A DNA stretch of 64,000 bases, taken from assembly GCF_028858725.1 (NCBI RefSeq), contig NC_084790.1:3850001-3914000 (forward strand). Direction: 5' to 3'. The stretch is from Colius striatus. Lineage: Eukaryota > Chordata > Aves > Coliiformes > Coliidae. Numbering within the stretch: the stretch's first letter is position 1; each line of letters begins with the position of its first letter. The position numbers and the translations under genes are program-made. Positions 51,931 through 63,724 of this stretch are shown here, in pieces. The notes under the pieces were generated by a model. The model did no database searches. It worked only from the letters and a program-made list of their open reading frames with translations, and was not told the origin of the DNA.

Positions 51931-54900
51931 TGGGGCAGGGCTGAGGGGCCCCCAAGCAGCTCGGGGAGATGGGGAGATTGAGGGGTGCACGCGGCAGCCC
52001 CCCTTCCCCTGCTTAGGAAAGCCCCCCTCAGATGTCAGGCCTGGGGGCCAGGCTGAGCCCTGATGCATTCACCACATGTGTGGGGCCCCTCCACCCCGTG
52101 GCATTGGGTAGGGGGAGACTTACGGGGTGGGGGGCACCGGGGGGGCCGGGTGATCTCTCCTCTGGGGAGCTCTCCTGTGGCAAAGAGACGGTGCGGTGGG
52201 GTCAGGGTAAGGGCAGCCCTGGCGGTACCTGCTCCCCCCTGCAACCCCCTCCCCCATGATGGGGAAACTGAAGCATGACCCAGTGACTCCCCCCTGCTCC
52301 ACATCCCCACAGGTGCCTGCCCCCCCTTCCCCCCGCCACACACCCGCAGCAGGATGCAGGATGCAGAGGGGGGATCCTGTTTGCAAGCACCCCCCATGAA
52401 CCGCCAGTGACCCAGCCCAGCACGGGGGGGGTGTGTGGGCCCCCAGCCCGCGCCGGGGGGAGTGGGCTACGGGGCTGTGCCGGGCGTTGTGCCCAGCCCT
52501 CGGGCTCCTCCGCTCCGCGCGGGGACAGGCAGAAAGTAGGTCACGTTTGTCTTGGCCGCGGCAGAAATTCCTCCGGCGGATTCAAAACACAGCGGCGGGG
52601 GCTCGGCTGCTCCTGGCCGCCCCCCACCACCCTCCCCCGGCACCCCCAATGCCACAGGGCACCTCAGCCCGGCCTCCTGGCCCCACTCCAGCCACGAATG
52701 TCCGGGCAGCGCCGGGATAGGGGTGAGGGATACTGCACCCAGGGGTGCCCCGCAGCTCCCCACGGCACCGCACGACGAGAGACGCACCGGGAGGGTTTCG
52801 CACGAGGGGCCCCTGTCACCCCTAAGCACATGCCCCAGGGCAGGCTGGGGGCATTGCCTGCCGCTGCCTCTGCAGGGAAACCAAGGTATTGTGGGGCACC
52901 CAACCAGCACCATGTCCCATTCCCACTTTGGGGGGCTCGGGGTGGGGCTGGGGCTCCTCCCCACAGCTCCACGCTGGCTTTGGGGCCGGCAGTACCTATA
53001 GAGCCAGGGTGGCGTGGCTGGGGGCTGCAGCAAATGTTTGTTCCATATGGGAACAGCGCGCGGAGACTTCCAAGTATAGGCACTGGCAGCACGCCAGGGC
53101 TGTGCGGCCCGGCCGGGCACCGGCCCCCCCCGCCGCCCCCCACCCCGACCCCGCGTGCCAGCAGGGCCCTGACCCGCTTGGAGCATGTGTGGGGCTGGGG
53201 CTCATCACCACCACGGCAAAGCTGGTGCAGGCCGGGGCGCGGGGCGCTCCGAAACCCAGCACAGGGTGGGCTCGGCGGCTGCTGCCTCAGTTTCCCCGCC
53301 GCAGCGGCCTGGCTGGGAGTGGTGTCGAATTAGAGGGGCTTAGGGCTAAAGCCAGGGCTCAGCGCCGCTAAGTCAGGGCTTGCCCGTGCCACTGACCATC
53401 CCCGTCACCCCCCGCCGACACCCTCGGCATCGCCAGCGCCCGGCGCTTCACCCAGCCCGTGGTGCCGCTCCAGGAACCGTCGCTCGAGGAATCCCGGGTG
53501 CGCTGGGGCGGCCCAGACAGACAAGACACGGAAGGCGGCTCTCCTCCTACTGCTCTTCCTCCTCCTCCTCCTCCTCCTCCAGGACACGTATGACGAGCAC
53601 AGCCCTCTGCTCTGCTCCCCGTGCCTGGCAGCTCCCCGACCCCCACGTCCCCACCCTGCAGGACCAGGCGTGGGGCTGGGTGGGAGCGAGGTGGCAGGCG
53701 GCGGGGGCTCCTACCCTGTGCCCCCCCAGCTCAGCCCCACGCCCAGGGGAGCGTTTCTGCTGAGTCGGGCGTTTGCAGGCGATGGAAAACAACCTGGGGG
53801 CAAAGTCCAGGGTTGGGCCGGCAGCGGGAGCCTCCTCACCTCCTGGGGGGCACCTGGCACCCCATTCCCCAGGACGGGGACCACCACCCCTGGGGACCCC
53901 TCAACAGGATGGGGACCACAGGCTCTCCACAAAGGCACCGGCCACGTCCATGCAACCGCACACAGCCGCCAGGTACCGCGGATGTGCCGCAGGGCCGCCG
54001 GTCCGCATCCCTGCCCCCCAGAACAGATGGGCTCTGGGGGTCCCAGGTGCCCCCTCCCCCCCCGGCCCAGCTGCCAGCCCGGTCAGGGAGGTGAGGGCCT
54101 AAGCGCTTTAGCCAGGGTGCCAATTAGCGTGATTAGTGCGGGCTGGGGGCAGGGCGCCGCGGGCAGACCCGCCAGCCCCACACCGGCCAGACGCTGCCCG
54201 GCACGCGACAGCGGGCAGCGGCACGGCGGGCAGCGGGGCAGCATGGCTCTGCCCCAGGCACGGAAACCCCGGCTGCGTGGGCTGGCAGGGCCGTGCCGTG
54301 GGAGTGTGGCCAGGCGCGGGGGCACCTGCCACGGCACGGCCGGCGGCACTCGGCACGCACCGCTGCCCATGTGCGTGGCTGCGCCTGGTGCCACACGCGC
54401 GTCCTTGCCCGCTGCCATGTGCTCCCACACACACCTCCGACGGGCCGTGTGGCACCCCATGGCCAGTGCCACGTGGTGCCCGGTGCCGTGGGGCAGGCAT
54501 GGCAGCGCGCGGTGGGGCCGGCGTGCAGAGAGGCTGCAGGAATCCCAGGCATGTGCAGCAGCTGGGCAGCCTGAGCGCAGGGGGGATGCCATGGGCCTGA
54601 CATCAGGGCAGCCCACCCTGTGCCACGGGGACCTGCGTGGTGCCTCCTCCTCACGCACACGGGATCGGGGCTGTGCCATGGCACAGGCTGCCTGAACCTG
54701 GCCCCACGTCCACGCTGCAGCTTGGCGACTTGGGGAAGTCACCACATGAGCGAGGGCAGGAGGCTGCAGGGCTGGTGACCTGCCCTGGCACTGACTGGGC
54801 ACCCACGGGCTGTCACGGCTTCACACCTCTGACGGGTCCTGCACTGACACCACAGCGACCTGCTCCGTGACCCCAACCCCTGCAGCCACCAAGGTGTCCT

Positions 54901-57840
54901 GGTGCCGTTAAATCCCCCTGAGGCCTCTGGAGCCACAAGCATGTAGCTGGGAAAAGGCAGCAGCACCAGCTCCGCTCCCCCACACCCCGCTCAGCAGCTT
55001 TCAGCTGTGCCTCGGTTTCCCCACCCCACGGGGGCCATCGTCAGGGAGCTGCTCAGCAGAGCAAAAGCTACAGTCCCACTTTCCCCAGCACCATACCCCT
55101 TGCACTAGTGTGGCAGGACACGGCCAGATCCCTGTGCCCACGTTCCTCCTGGCCACAAAGGACGCCCAATGGGGACCCACAATGTGCCTGGCACGTGCCA
55201 AGTGCCCACAGTCTCAGCCCGCTGGGGCAGCTGCAGGTCCCGAGCCCCGTGGGGTGCCCCCATCACTGGGGCTGCTGTGCCGGGCTGCCGGGGAGCTATT
55301 CTCAGCACTTGGAGCTTGGCACCGGGATGGAAACGTTTCTAAATTGGGGGCTCCAGTTCACGTGCACATGGACGAGAAGGGGGGGCTTCTGGCTTCCCTC
55401 CCTGGGGGCTTGTGCTTGCAGTGGGGACACAGCCGTCACCTCACCACGGGGTGCTTGGGGTCAGCACTGACAGTGGGTTATGGGAACTGGCACTGAGCCC
55501 ACACGGGGGTACCCATTCGCCCCCGGGAAAGGGATACAGGAGATAGTCCCTGCAGTGTCCCTGTGGCCGTCAGACCCCTGCTCGGCTGTGGCTAGCACAC
55601 AGGGGGCTCCAGCTGCAGGGACACCTCCGTGTGACACTGCCCCGGGAGAGAGAGGCCGGTCTCGCTGCGCCCCTCGCCCGCATCCAGCCTGCGCGGGGCC
55701 CTAGGCGCCCTGCCCGCGCCCGCCTTCGCCCTCGCTGCATCCCCCCCACCTCCTTCTCCTCCTCCTGCTCTCTCCCCGCTCCTGGAAGGGGACCCGGGCG
55801 TCCGGCACCGCCCCCGCGCACCGGTGGCTGCGCAGGGTCCGGCGGGGCCGGGAGAGGGGAGGCGCGGGCTCGGACCCCCGGCAGGGAGGGGGCTCTGCCG
55901 GCAGTCGCGATCGCAGCCTCGGGAAAGTGCTCGGTGGGGCAGGGAGCGACGGGGGAAAGGGGGATGGGGGGGCCGCTTCCTGCAGCCACCGCCCCCCGCC
56001 GGGAGGGGACCGAGGACGGGGGAGGGGTGCGCCCGCAGCCCCCTCGCACCCGCAGAGCCCTGGGCGAGCCCGAGCGCCCGCCTTTCCCCGCTCCGGACCC
56101 CCGTGCGAGGGGCTGCCACACCGCGACCCCACGAAGGTCACGGCCGCGGCCGGGCGGGGGGATGTCAGGCGGGGACCCACACGCAGGGGACCGCCCCTCA
56201 CCGCCGGACCGGGGGGTGCGGGGCTGCACCGGCGTGTGCGAGCACTGCGAGGAGAAGGGGGGCACACGCAGCCGCACGATAGCGCCGGGGGCGGGGGGGA
56301 TGCGCCGCGCCCCCACCCTGCGCCAAGACCCCCGGGCGGGAGAGCCCCCCCCAAACCGGTTCCACCGGGACCAGCCCGAGCCCCACGGCAGTCCCGCTCC
56401 CTCCCTCCCCCCCGCGCTCCCTCGGAGCCTCGGGGGTCCCCGGTGCCGGCGGGGGTCAGGCGGGGTGAGGTGCAGCCCCGGCCCCCGCCCCCGCTCCGGC
56501 GGTGGCAGCTCCGTGGCGCGGGGGTCACGGCGGCCGTGGCTAAAGGTCGGCGTGGGGCCGTCGCCACGGCCGGGACAGCGGGAACGTCGAGCCGGAGGCC
56601 CGGGCAAGGCCGGCCAGTCTCGGGGTGACCTTGGCCTGGCCGCCCTGCCTCAGTTTCCCCCGCGTCGCCCGGGGGTCGCACCGGAGCCCGGCCGAGGCCG
56701 CAGCCCCGCGCCCCTCCGGCGGCACCGGGACCATCGATCCCGGGGAAGGATCCGGTCCCCCCCCACCCTCTCCTCGGGTCGGAGGACGCGGTGGTCCGCC
56801 CCGTCCCTCTCCCCCTCGGCGGAGCTGCGCGGGGAAGGGGAGCCCCCGCCACGCCCCGCAACCCGCTCGGCGGGGGCAGCCCAGGGGTGCAAAGCCAGAG
56901 CCCCCACCCCAGCGCCGGGGACGCCCCTCACTTGCCCCCGCCCCAACCGGGAGCGGCTGAACCGCCCCCCCCCGCGCCTTCCCCCCCCCTCCGCGCGCTC
57001 CGCTCTCGGCGCAGAGAAAAAATAATACACAAAAAAAAAAAATTAAAGAAAAAAAAAACCCAAAAAACTGAGGCATTCCTGCCGCCGCTGCCAGGAGCGG
57101 GAGCGGGCGGGGACGGCCACGGGGCACGGCCACGGCGCCCCCCCCCCCCCCGGCCCACGACACGGCCACGGCCTGCCCACGGCACGGCCCCGCGACCTGC
57201 CCACGGCTCGGCCCCGCCGCGGCTCGGCCCCGCACCCGTCACCGCAAAGCCACGCCGCCGCCGCGGCCCGGGCCCACCGCCGCCCCCCCCCCCCCCTCCA
57301 AGCAGCGCCGCCACGCCACGGCCACGCAGCCGACGCGGGGCCGAGGGGCCACGGCGCGACGGGCGGGCGGAGCGGGGCGGGGGGGGGAGGGCTGTCCGCG
57401 GGCCCCGGCCCCCCCCGTCCGTGGCGTGGCGGGCAGTGGGCAGCGGCCGTGCCCCACGTTGCAGCACCGGGGAGGAAGGGGGAGGGGGGAGGTGCGGGCC
57501 TTCCCCCCCACTCCGAGCCCACGGGGGGGACCCGACCTCCCCCCCGCCCCACGCCAAACGCCCGGATTCTTCAAGAAAAATATTTACCCGTGGTTTTCCT
57601 CTCGGTGCGCGCTCGGGCCGGCCCCCCCCTCCCCCCTCGCTCCCTGCCGCTCTCCGCGCTCCCGCCCCCCCCCCCGCACCGAAACACCCCCCCCCCCCAT
57701 TATACGCACCGAACTGCGACCGGGCTCAACCGGGGGCACCCGGAGAAAGGGCGGGGGGGGGGGGGCGCGGCCGACGGTAAACAACCGGAGGGTCGTCGGG
57801 GCCGGGCGCGGGGCGGTGTCGGGGCCCGCTCGGGCCGTAC
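51930..57840 (-). other. THRA: Presumed 5' non-coding intron of THRA
   Basis: No coding exon recognised. Holds a CTC repeat near 53555-53580, a 15-bp palindrome at 53040-53054, homeodomain-like TAATTAG/GATTAG motifs near 54120-54140 and a broad CpG-dense stretch from about 55.6 to 57.4 kb. Long open frames in that stretch are compositional. The assignment as intron depends on the exon proposed at 57.84 kb. Confidence 0.4.
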
Positions 57841-57841
57841 C

Positions 57842-58080
57842 TGGGCGGCGGCGGCGGCGGCGGGCGCGGGGCTCGGAGCGGCGCGGGGCGCGGAGCGGAG
57901 CGGGGCGCGGAGCGGAGCGGGGCGCAGCGGCGGCGGCGGCCGACGGCGCCTGGCTCCTCCCCCGGCCCCGCCGCGCCGCCCGCCCGCCCGCTCCGCCGCG
58001 GCCGCAGCCCCCTCCGCCGGCCGCAGCCGCTCCCTGCACCCGCCGCGCCCGCCCCACGGACCCCGCGTGGGGACCCAAGG
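57842..58080 (-). promoter_or_regulatory. THRA: Candidate THRA 5' UTR exon and CpG promoter
   Basis: On the minus strand a GCC-repeat-rich segment ends CGCCGCCGCCCAG and is followed by GTACGG, a plausible 5' splice site at 57836-57841. The surrounding island (57.4-58.1 kb) has many GGGGCGCGG GC boxes. Receptor genes of this family have non-coding CpG-island first exons. The exon is inferred only from donor and context. Confidence 0.45.
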
Positions 58081-58139
58081 GGGAGCGGAGGAGACGGGGG
58101 AGGGGGCTCCGCGGGACCCGCGCGGGGAAGCGGGGGGTT

Positions 58140-58960
58140 GGTGTGAGGATGGTGCCCGCGGTCGGGAGGAGGTTGATGCTGCGTGGAGAGTCCAGGATGG
58201 TGCCCGCGGGGATGTCGTGACAGGGACAATGGGGAGAGGGGATGGTGCCCACGGGGCTGGTGGCGGTGCCCAAGGGGAGCTGGGCACCGCGGCCATGGAG
58301 GCCCAGGGATGCCACCCGTGTCAGGGTGCGGATGGTGCCCGCGCAGAGAGGGTACAGTGCCATCAGGGATGCTGTGACAGTAACAACGAGCTGCCCACGG
58401 GGGCCAGGGACAGCACCCAGCGGGAGCCGGGATGGTGCCCGTGGTAAGGTTACAACGGTGCCCATGGGAAACCGGGGATGGCAAGTGGGGATGGTGCCCA
58501 CAGGGGTTGCGGACAGCACCCAGGGGAGGTGGGGAAGTGTCCCCCGCGCCCCAGGGATGGTCTCCGTGGCAGAGTAGAGGTGGCATATGGAGATCCCCAC
58601 AGGGGCTGGGGACGGCGCCCACAGGGATGCAGCGAAAACGACAATGGGGACTGGGGACAGTGCCCACTGAGTTTGGGGACGAGGCCTAAGTAGAGCTCAG
58701 CGATGCCCGCAGACATCTGGGGACGGTGCCCACCGCAGAGTGAGGACGGTGCCCACAGTGGGGAGCTTGGGACAGCGCCAATGGGGACGGCGGCCACAGG
58801 GGCCGGGGATGGTACTTGGGGGGAGCAGGGGACGGTGCCCACAAGGCCACAGGGCCATTAGCCGCATGGGGTGCCAATGGTGCCCACGAAGAGCTGTACA
58901 CGGCACCCACGGCGAGTGGGGACGGTGCGGACGGGGCAGCTGCCAGCTCCGCACCCCGCG
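58140..58960 (+). repeat. Degenerate GGTGCCCACGGGG tandem repeat
   Basis: Modules such as GGGGACGGTGCCCACAGGG and GGATGGTGCCCGCGGG recur at about 40-60-base spacing just upstream of the putative THRA promoter. Confidence 0.78.
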
Positions 58961-59205
58961 GTGCCCGGCCCGGCGCCGGCGGGGGGGGGATGCGAGGCTG
59001 GGGGCTGGGAGCTCTGGGGCAGGGATCTGCCGTGGGGCTGAACCCCGCTGTGGGGCGGACTGCGGGTGGTGGCGTGCGCTGGGAGCGCGGGAGGGAGGGG
59101 GGTCATGGAAAGGGCGCTGGGGGGGTCCCCCCCCCGCAGCACCCCAACCCGCCCGTCCCACCCCACCTCCTTCCCAGCAGTCCCTGCGCACGCCCCCCCC
59201 TCCGG

Positions 59206-59224
59206 ACTACATATCCCATCATGC
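59206..59224 (+). promoter_or_regulatory. ZNF143/HCFC1-type promoter motif not linked to a known gene
   Basis: ACTACATATCCCATCATGC closely matches the ACTACAATTCCCAGCATGC-type element typical of housekeeping promoters. It lies in GC-rich sequence about 1.1 kb from the putative THRA exon and 3.8 kb from MED24 exon 1. Confidence 0.6.
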
Positions 59225-61730
59225 CCGGGCTTAAAGGGCCGCTGCCGTGTCCGGCCCCCCCGCCCTGGGCACCGCAGCTCGGCCCCGGGACCCCCGGGGG
59301 CTCGGCCTGGCCGCTTCCTCCCAGCGCCGTGGCCCGGCCCTCCATGGGCTGGACCAACATTGCGGTGGCACCCAGGGGACGGGGGTGCTCAGGGGGCAGG
59401 GGGAGGAGGGGGATGGGGGTCGCCGGGGGGTGAGGGTTTCCAGCGCAGGGAGGTATGCAGGGGATGGGGATAACCAGGGTGTGCAGCCCTCGCGGGAGGA
59501 GGGCACTCAGGGGACTGTGGCTCTTGGGGCACGGTGATGGTCACAGAATGGGGACAGGGAGGGGACAGTGCTACCCAGAGGATGAGGGTCCCCAGGGGAT
59601 GGGAGTCACCAGAGGATGGGGGTAGCCAGACAACAGGGGTCCCCTGGGGTGGGAGTCTACAGGAGATGGGGTCCCTGTGGCATGGCCCAGAGCAGACCCT
59701 GTCCTTCACCCCAGGGCTGGAGACAGACTGATGGCTTGGGCTGCTGTGGGCACCCAGCACCCATAGCCTCATGGTCCCTCTGGTCCCACTGGTCTCCCTG
59801 ATCCCCATGCTACCCCTTGTCCCTTAGCCCCCCCAGTCCCAGCGCTGCACCTGGTACGCACAGCCCTGTGGTCCCTGTGGACCCCCTGGTCCCCATGGCC
59901 CTCCTGGTCTCTGCAGCACCCCAGGCCCCCTCATTCCCATGGCTGCTGTCAACCGGGGTGCCAGCGTGGCAGGAACGGGGGCAGCGTGTTGGCCCCCCCG
60001 AGCTGGCCCCCGCCTGTACCGTACACTTTATCCTCAGCAAACACGGCGGCGGCCGTCCCCCCGCAACGCCGTCTGCCTGTGATAAGGCTGTGGCCGGGGC
60101 TCAGCCCGTCTGCCTCCAGCCCCCTGGACCCAGCCACCTCAGCACAACACCATGTCCCCAGATCCCCCTACCCGCATCCACCCAGCACCCTCCATCCCAA
60201 GTGGGAAGCTGAGGCAGGGCTGGTGTTCGCCTGCAGCCCCCTGCCTCGGGGTGTAGATGAGTTTGTCTCCCACCCATCACCAGCTCCATATCCACCACGA
60301 TGAGCTTGCAAGCTGCCTGCAGGGTCACCCCCAGGCCTCTCTGCCCCCTCCCTGCCCTGAGCAGGGCGAGGACCCCACACCCTGCGTCAGACCCCGGGGC
60401 TGGTGGAGGAGGAGTGGACAGGGGACGTGAAGGGGCCGCGTCGCTGAAGGGGGGCAACGCAGTCTCCTGGAACAAGCTCATTAAAATTCATCCCGCTGTT
60501 CTGTGGCACGGAGCCGCTATATATAGCCTGAGCCCAGCGGCACGGCCGAGCCGGACCCCCCCGGGCACCCCGGAATGGGCTGACACTGGGTGCAGCCCTG
60601 GTGCCTCCATCCCCACCAGTGCAGGTCCCTGTGGGGCAGCACCCGCTGCTGGACAGGGGTCCAGGTGGCTCTGGGGGGTGTCCTCTCTCCCAGACTCTGT
60701 GTCCCCCCTCCCAGGCTGTGTGTCCCCCCTCTCAACCTCTGTGTCCCCTCCCAGGCTGTGTGTCCCCTCCTTCCCTTCCCACTGGGAGCCTGAATCCTTC
60801 TCACCTCATCAAACACCCACATAAGAGGGTGGGAACTGGCCATATGACCCCCCCCCTCTTCGCCCCAGGCCAGGACTGGCACCAAGAGTCCTGGCTGTCC
60901 TGGGTACCCCATGTGAAGTGGAAGCCCCCCATGCTGGCCCCCGCTCACCCTCTGCCTGCCCCCGGCCCCTTCCGGCCCCCTCTCAGCCCCAGGGCTGGAG
61001 GCAGCTGTGTCAGGGCGCCCTGCCAAGGCTGGGGTGCTGGCCCGGGACCTCGACATCTTCCCCCCATGCCGGCCACTCATGTACTGGGCTGGGGGCTGGG
61101 ACCTCCTTAGCACATCCCACTGCCCCCCACCACACAGAGGGCCTGTTTAAGGGGTGCTTTGTTATAGGGGGAGGTGCGTCCAGAAGGGCTTCTCTGATCC
61201 CCTCCAGCCCAGGGATGCGGTCTGGCTCTCTGCTGCCACCAGTTCTCACCCCATGGCCAGCTGTGGGGAGTGAGCCCCCCCACACCGGCACAGGAAATCC
61301 CTGCTGATGAATAAGGGCCGGGCCCCCCCGGCTGCCGGGGCCCCTCGCCGGCTGGGCAGGCGCTCGCCTGCCTAATCCCGGCCCCGGCACGGGGGGGATT
61401 TGTGGTGCCCCGGCCCCATGAATGATTCACTGGGGGATTAAGGGGCCGTGGAGCCCCCCTGAGCAGAGCTTGAAGGGCTAGGGGGGGTGGGGGGGCACAG
61501 GCACCCAAGTGCCCCGCCCCACAGTGGCATCTCTGGCGCCCTGGGAGGCTGCACCCCTCTCCTGGGCTTCATGGGTCTCCAGTGCATATGGGTGAGGGGT
61601 GCTGGGGGCTGCTCCCTCCCCATCCCCACTCCCCATCCTTCCGTTGCCGTGGCAATGGCAGCCATGGGGATATTTTTAGCTGCTGGTACCCGCATTGGTG
61701 GGGAGGGGGGAGGTGGCTCAGCCCCACGGC
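59225..61730. other. Intergenic region between THRA and MED24
   Basis: No gene recognised. Contains a less GC-rich island with the MEF2-type palindrome CTATATATAG at 60517-60526, an X-box-like GTTGCCGTGGCAAT at 61643-61656 next to GATATTTTTAGC, and another island at about 61290-61440 (GATGAATAAGG, ATGAATGATTCACTGGGG). These are candidate conserved non-coding elements. Confidence 0.5.
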
Positions 61731-61734
61731 TGCC

Positions 61735-62687
61735 TGCATGTGTGCAAGCACACGCGTGTCTGTGTGCACACCTGCTCACACCCACGTGTGTGCATGCACC
61801 TACACACAGGTACCTGCGTGCACACCTGCCTGTGGGCATCCCTGCACACGTAAACACACACATACGTGACTGCACACGTGTCTGTACGCACACCTGGGCA
61901 TGCACACATGTGGGCACACACGCACGGGTCTGCGTGTACACACATGCATGTCCTCCAGCACACATGCTCAGACACTCCCCTGCATGCAGACGTGATCCTG
62001 TCTCTGCAGGTTTGCACACTCGCACTCTTGTGCACGCACGTGCCCACGTGCATGCTGATGCCCACACGTGTGCATGTACACACACCCCACTTGCACCTAC
62101 GCACACACGTGTTCACACCCTGCCACCTACATGTGTGCCAGTCCACACGTGCACACCCACACGTGCACAGCCATGTTCACATGCTCCCACACTTGTGCAA
62201 GCATGTGTCTGTGTGCACACCCATGCTCTCGTCTGCACCACACAGGTGCACATATTCCCATGCATGCTCCTCAGCACACACGTGCACACGCCCTCATCTG
62301 CCTGGGCATCCCTTCCTGCCTGCACACCCACGTTTGCACACTCCCACACTTGTGCACACACGTCCCTGTGTGCACACCGGTGCTCACATGCATGCAAGTA
62401 CACACGCACCTCTATGCATCTATGCATGAGCACATGCTCCAGCACACGTGTGCACACACTCCCATCTATGTGTGTGCCCATTCCCACGTGTGCACACCCA
62501 CATTTGCACGCTGCTGTGCTCACACACACATCCCTGTGTGCACACAGGCGCTCACACGCGTGCACACCTATGCACACACGCACAACCCAGCACACACACC
62601 CCCCTCCACCAACACGTGTGCCCAATCCCATGTGCAAACCCACGTTTGTACACTCATCCCTGCGTGCACAGCCGCTCTCACACGTGT

Positions 62688-62724
<37 letters not shown>

Positions 62725-62760
62725 CCCACGTGTGCACATCCACCCCTGACGCTCACATCC
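61735..62760 (+). repeat. CACGTGTGC-type simple-sequence region
   Basis: About 1 kb of CA/TG-rich DNA with frequent ACACGTGTGC and CACGTG cores, ending in a pure CA run near 62690-62720. Long open frames on both strands are by-products of the repeat. It sits immediately upstream of the MED24 promoter. Confidence 0.88.
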
Positions 62761-62929
62761 CCATTATTTTCCATGCACACGGGATATTTTTGGCACACCC
62801 ACGCATTTCCCAGCACCGCCTTTGCACACTTCAACCATTCCCAAACCCCGGCCCTTCCCTTGCCCGCGTTTTTGCGCGTTTTTGGCCTCCTGGTTGCACA
62901 CCCTCGCCTTTGCGCGCCTCCCTCCCGGC

Positions 62930-63054
62930 TGGACTCCAACTCCCAGCATGACCCGCGCCACGCGCTCACGGCTCCGCCCAATCAGCGCTCGGCTTGCTGG
63001 CGGGTGCCGTCATGGCGGTGTGCAGGCGCTGAGGGAAGCCGTGGCCGGACGGAG
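62930..63054 (+). promoter_or_regulatory. MED24: MED24 promoter and non-coding exon 1
   Basis: A ZNF143-like ACTCCAACTCCCAGCATGA lies at 62933-62951 and a CCAAT box at 62978-62982. A probable first exon ends at 63054 (CGGAG) before a GTGAGG donor. The next exon begins at 63366 after a T-rich tract and CAG. No TATA box. The exon 1 start is not fixed. Confidence 0.7.
63012..63032 (+). promoter_or_regulatory. MED24: Short uORF in the MED24 leader
   Basis: ATGGCGGTGTGCAGGCGCTGA, a six-residue frame (M-A-V-C-R-R) within the predicted non-coding exon. Present only if transcription starts upstream of 63012. Confidence 0.45.
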
Positions 63055-63374
63055 GTGAGGGGCGGTGGGGGAAAACGGGATCGACCAGGGGAAAGGGGAA
63101 GTGTATCCGGGGCCTGACCCCATACCGGAGCTGTGAGACCCCTGAGACCCGTCCCTCTTCCTCCTGGTGGTTTCCAGGCCACAGACCGCGGCCTCCCCTT
63201 CCCCTCTTGAGCTGCAGGGCCTCGGTCCCCACCGTGTCCTAATGCCCCCCCCCCCCCGAGACCCCTTTGGCTTCCCCCAGAATGGGAGGAGGGGGGGGAG
63301 TAGTTTATTCTCCGCCCCTCCCAAATACCCCATTCACCCCTGCCATCTCTTCCTTTTTTTTTCAGAGAGCAGCC

Positions 63375-63504
63375 ATGAAGGTGGTGAACCTGAAGCAGGC
63401 CATCCTGCAGGCCTGGAAGGAGCGATGGAGCGACTATCAGTGGGCTATAAATATGAAGAGGTTCTTCCCCCGTGGAGCCACCTGGGATATCCTCAACCTG
63501 GCAG
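63375..63504 (+). CDS. MED24: MED24, first coding exon (partial gene, continues beyond the window)
   Basis: Mediator complex tail/middle subunit 24 (TRAP100), part of the co-activator that bridges nuclear receptors and RNA polymerase II. The exon begins at 63366 after a T-rich tract and CAG. The ATG at 63375 has G at -3. It encodes MKVVNLKQAILQAWKERWSD, then YQWAINMKRFFPRGATWDIL and NLA, nearly identical to the human N-terminus. The GT donor at 63505 interrupts the codon after Ala, as expected from human NLADALLEQ. The gene is divergent from THRA, as in mammals. Confidence 0.95.
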
Positions 63505-63724
63505 GTCTGGGGTTGTGGGGGAGCTGTGGTAGGGGAGAATTTGGGGTGGATGGGGCTGTTTGTGTCTGGGGCTATGTGCTCTGGTGCTTCACAGGGTGGT
63601 TTCATTGCCTGGCCTGGAGATGGATGCATGGTTCAAGTGACCTAAAGCTCAGCCTGTGGTGGAGGGACACCTAGGACAGGGCTGGGATCATTGCTGGCTG
63701 AAGCAATACATCCCCAAATGTGAT

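Noticed and set aside
55570-57025. Overlapping long frames on both strands
   Set aside because: CpG-island DNA with few A/T-rich stop codons; Arg/Pro/Gly/Ala composition only, no recognisable protein.
61487-62749. 420-residue plus-strand open frame of Cys/His/Thr
   Set aside because: Compositional product of the CACGTGTGC microsatellite; the reverse strand is open too.
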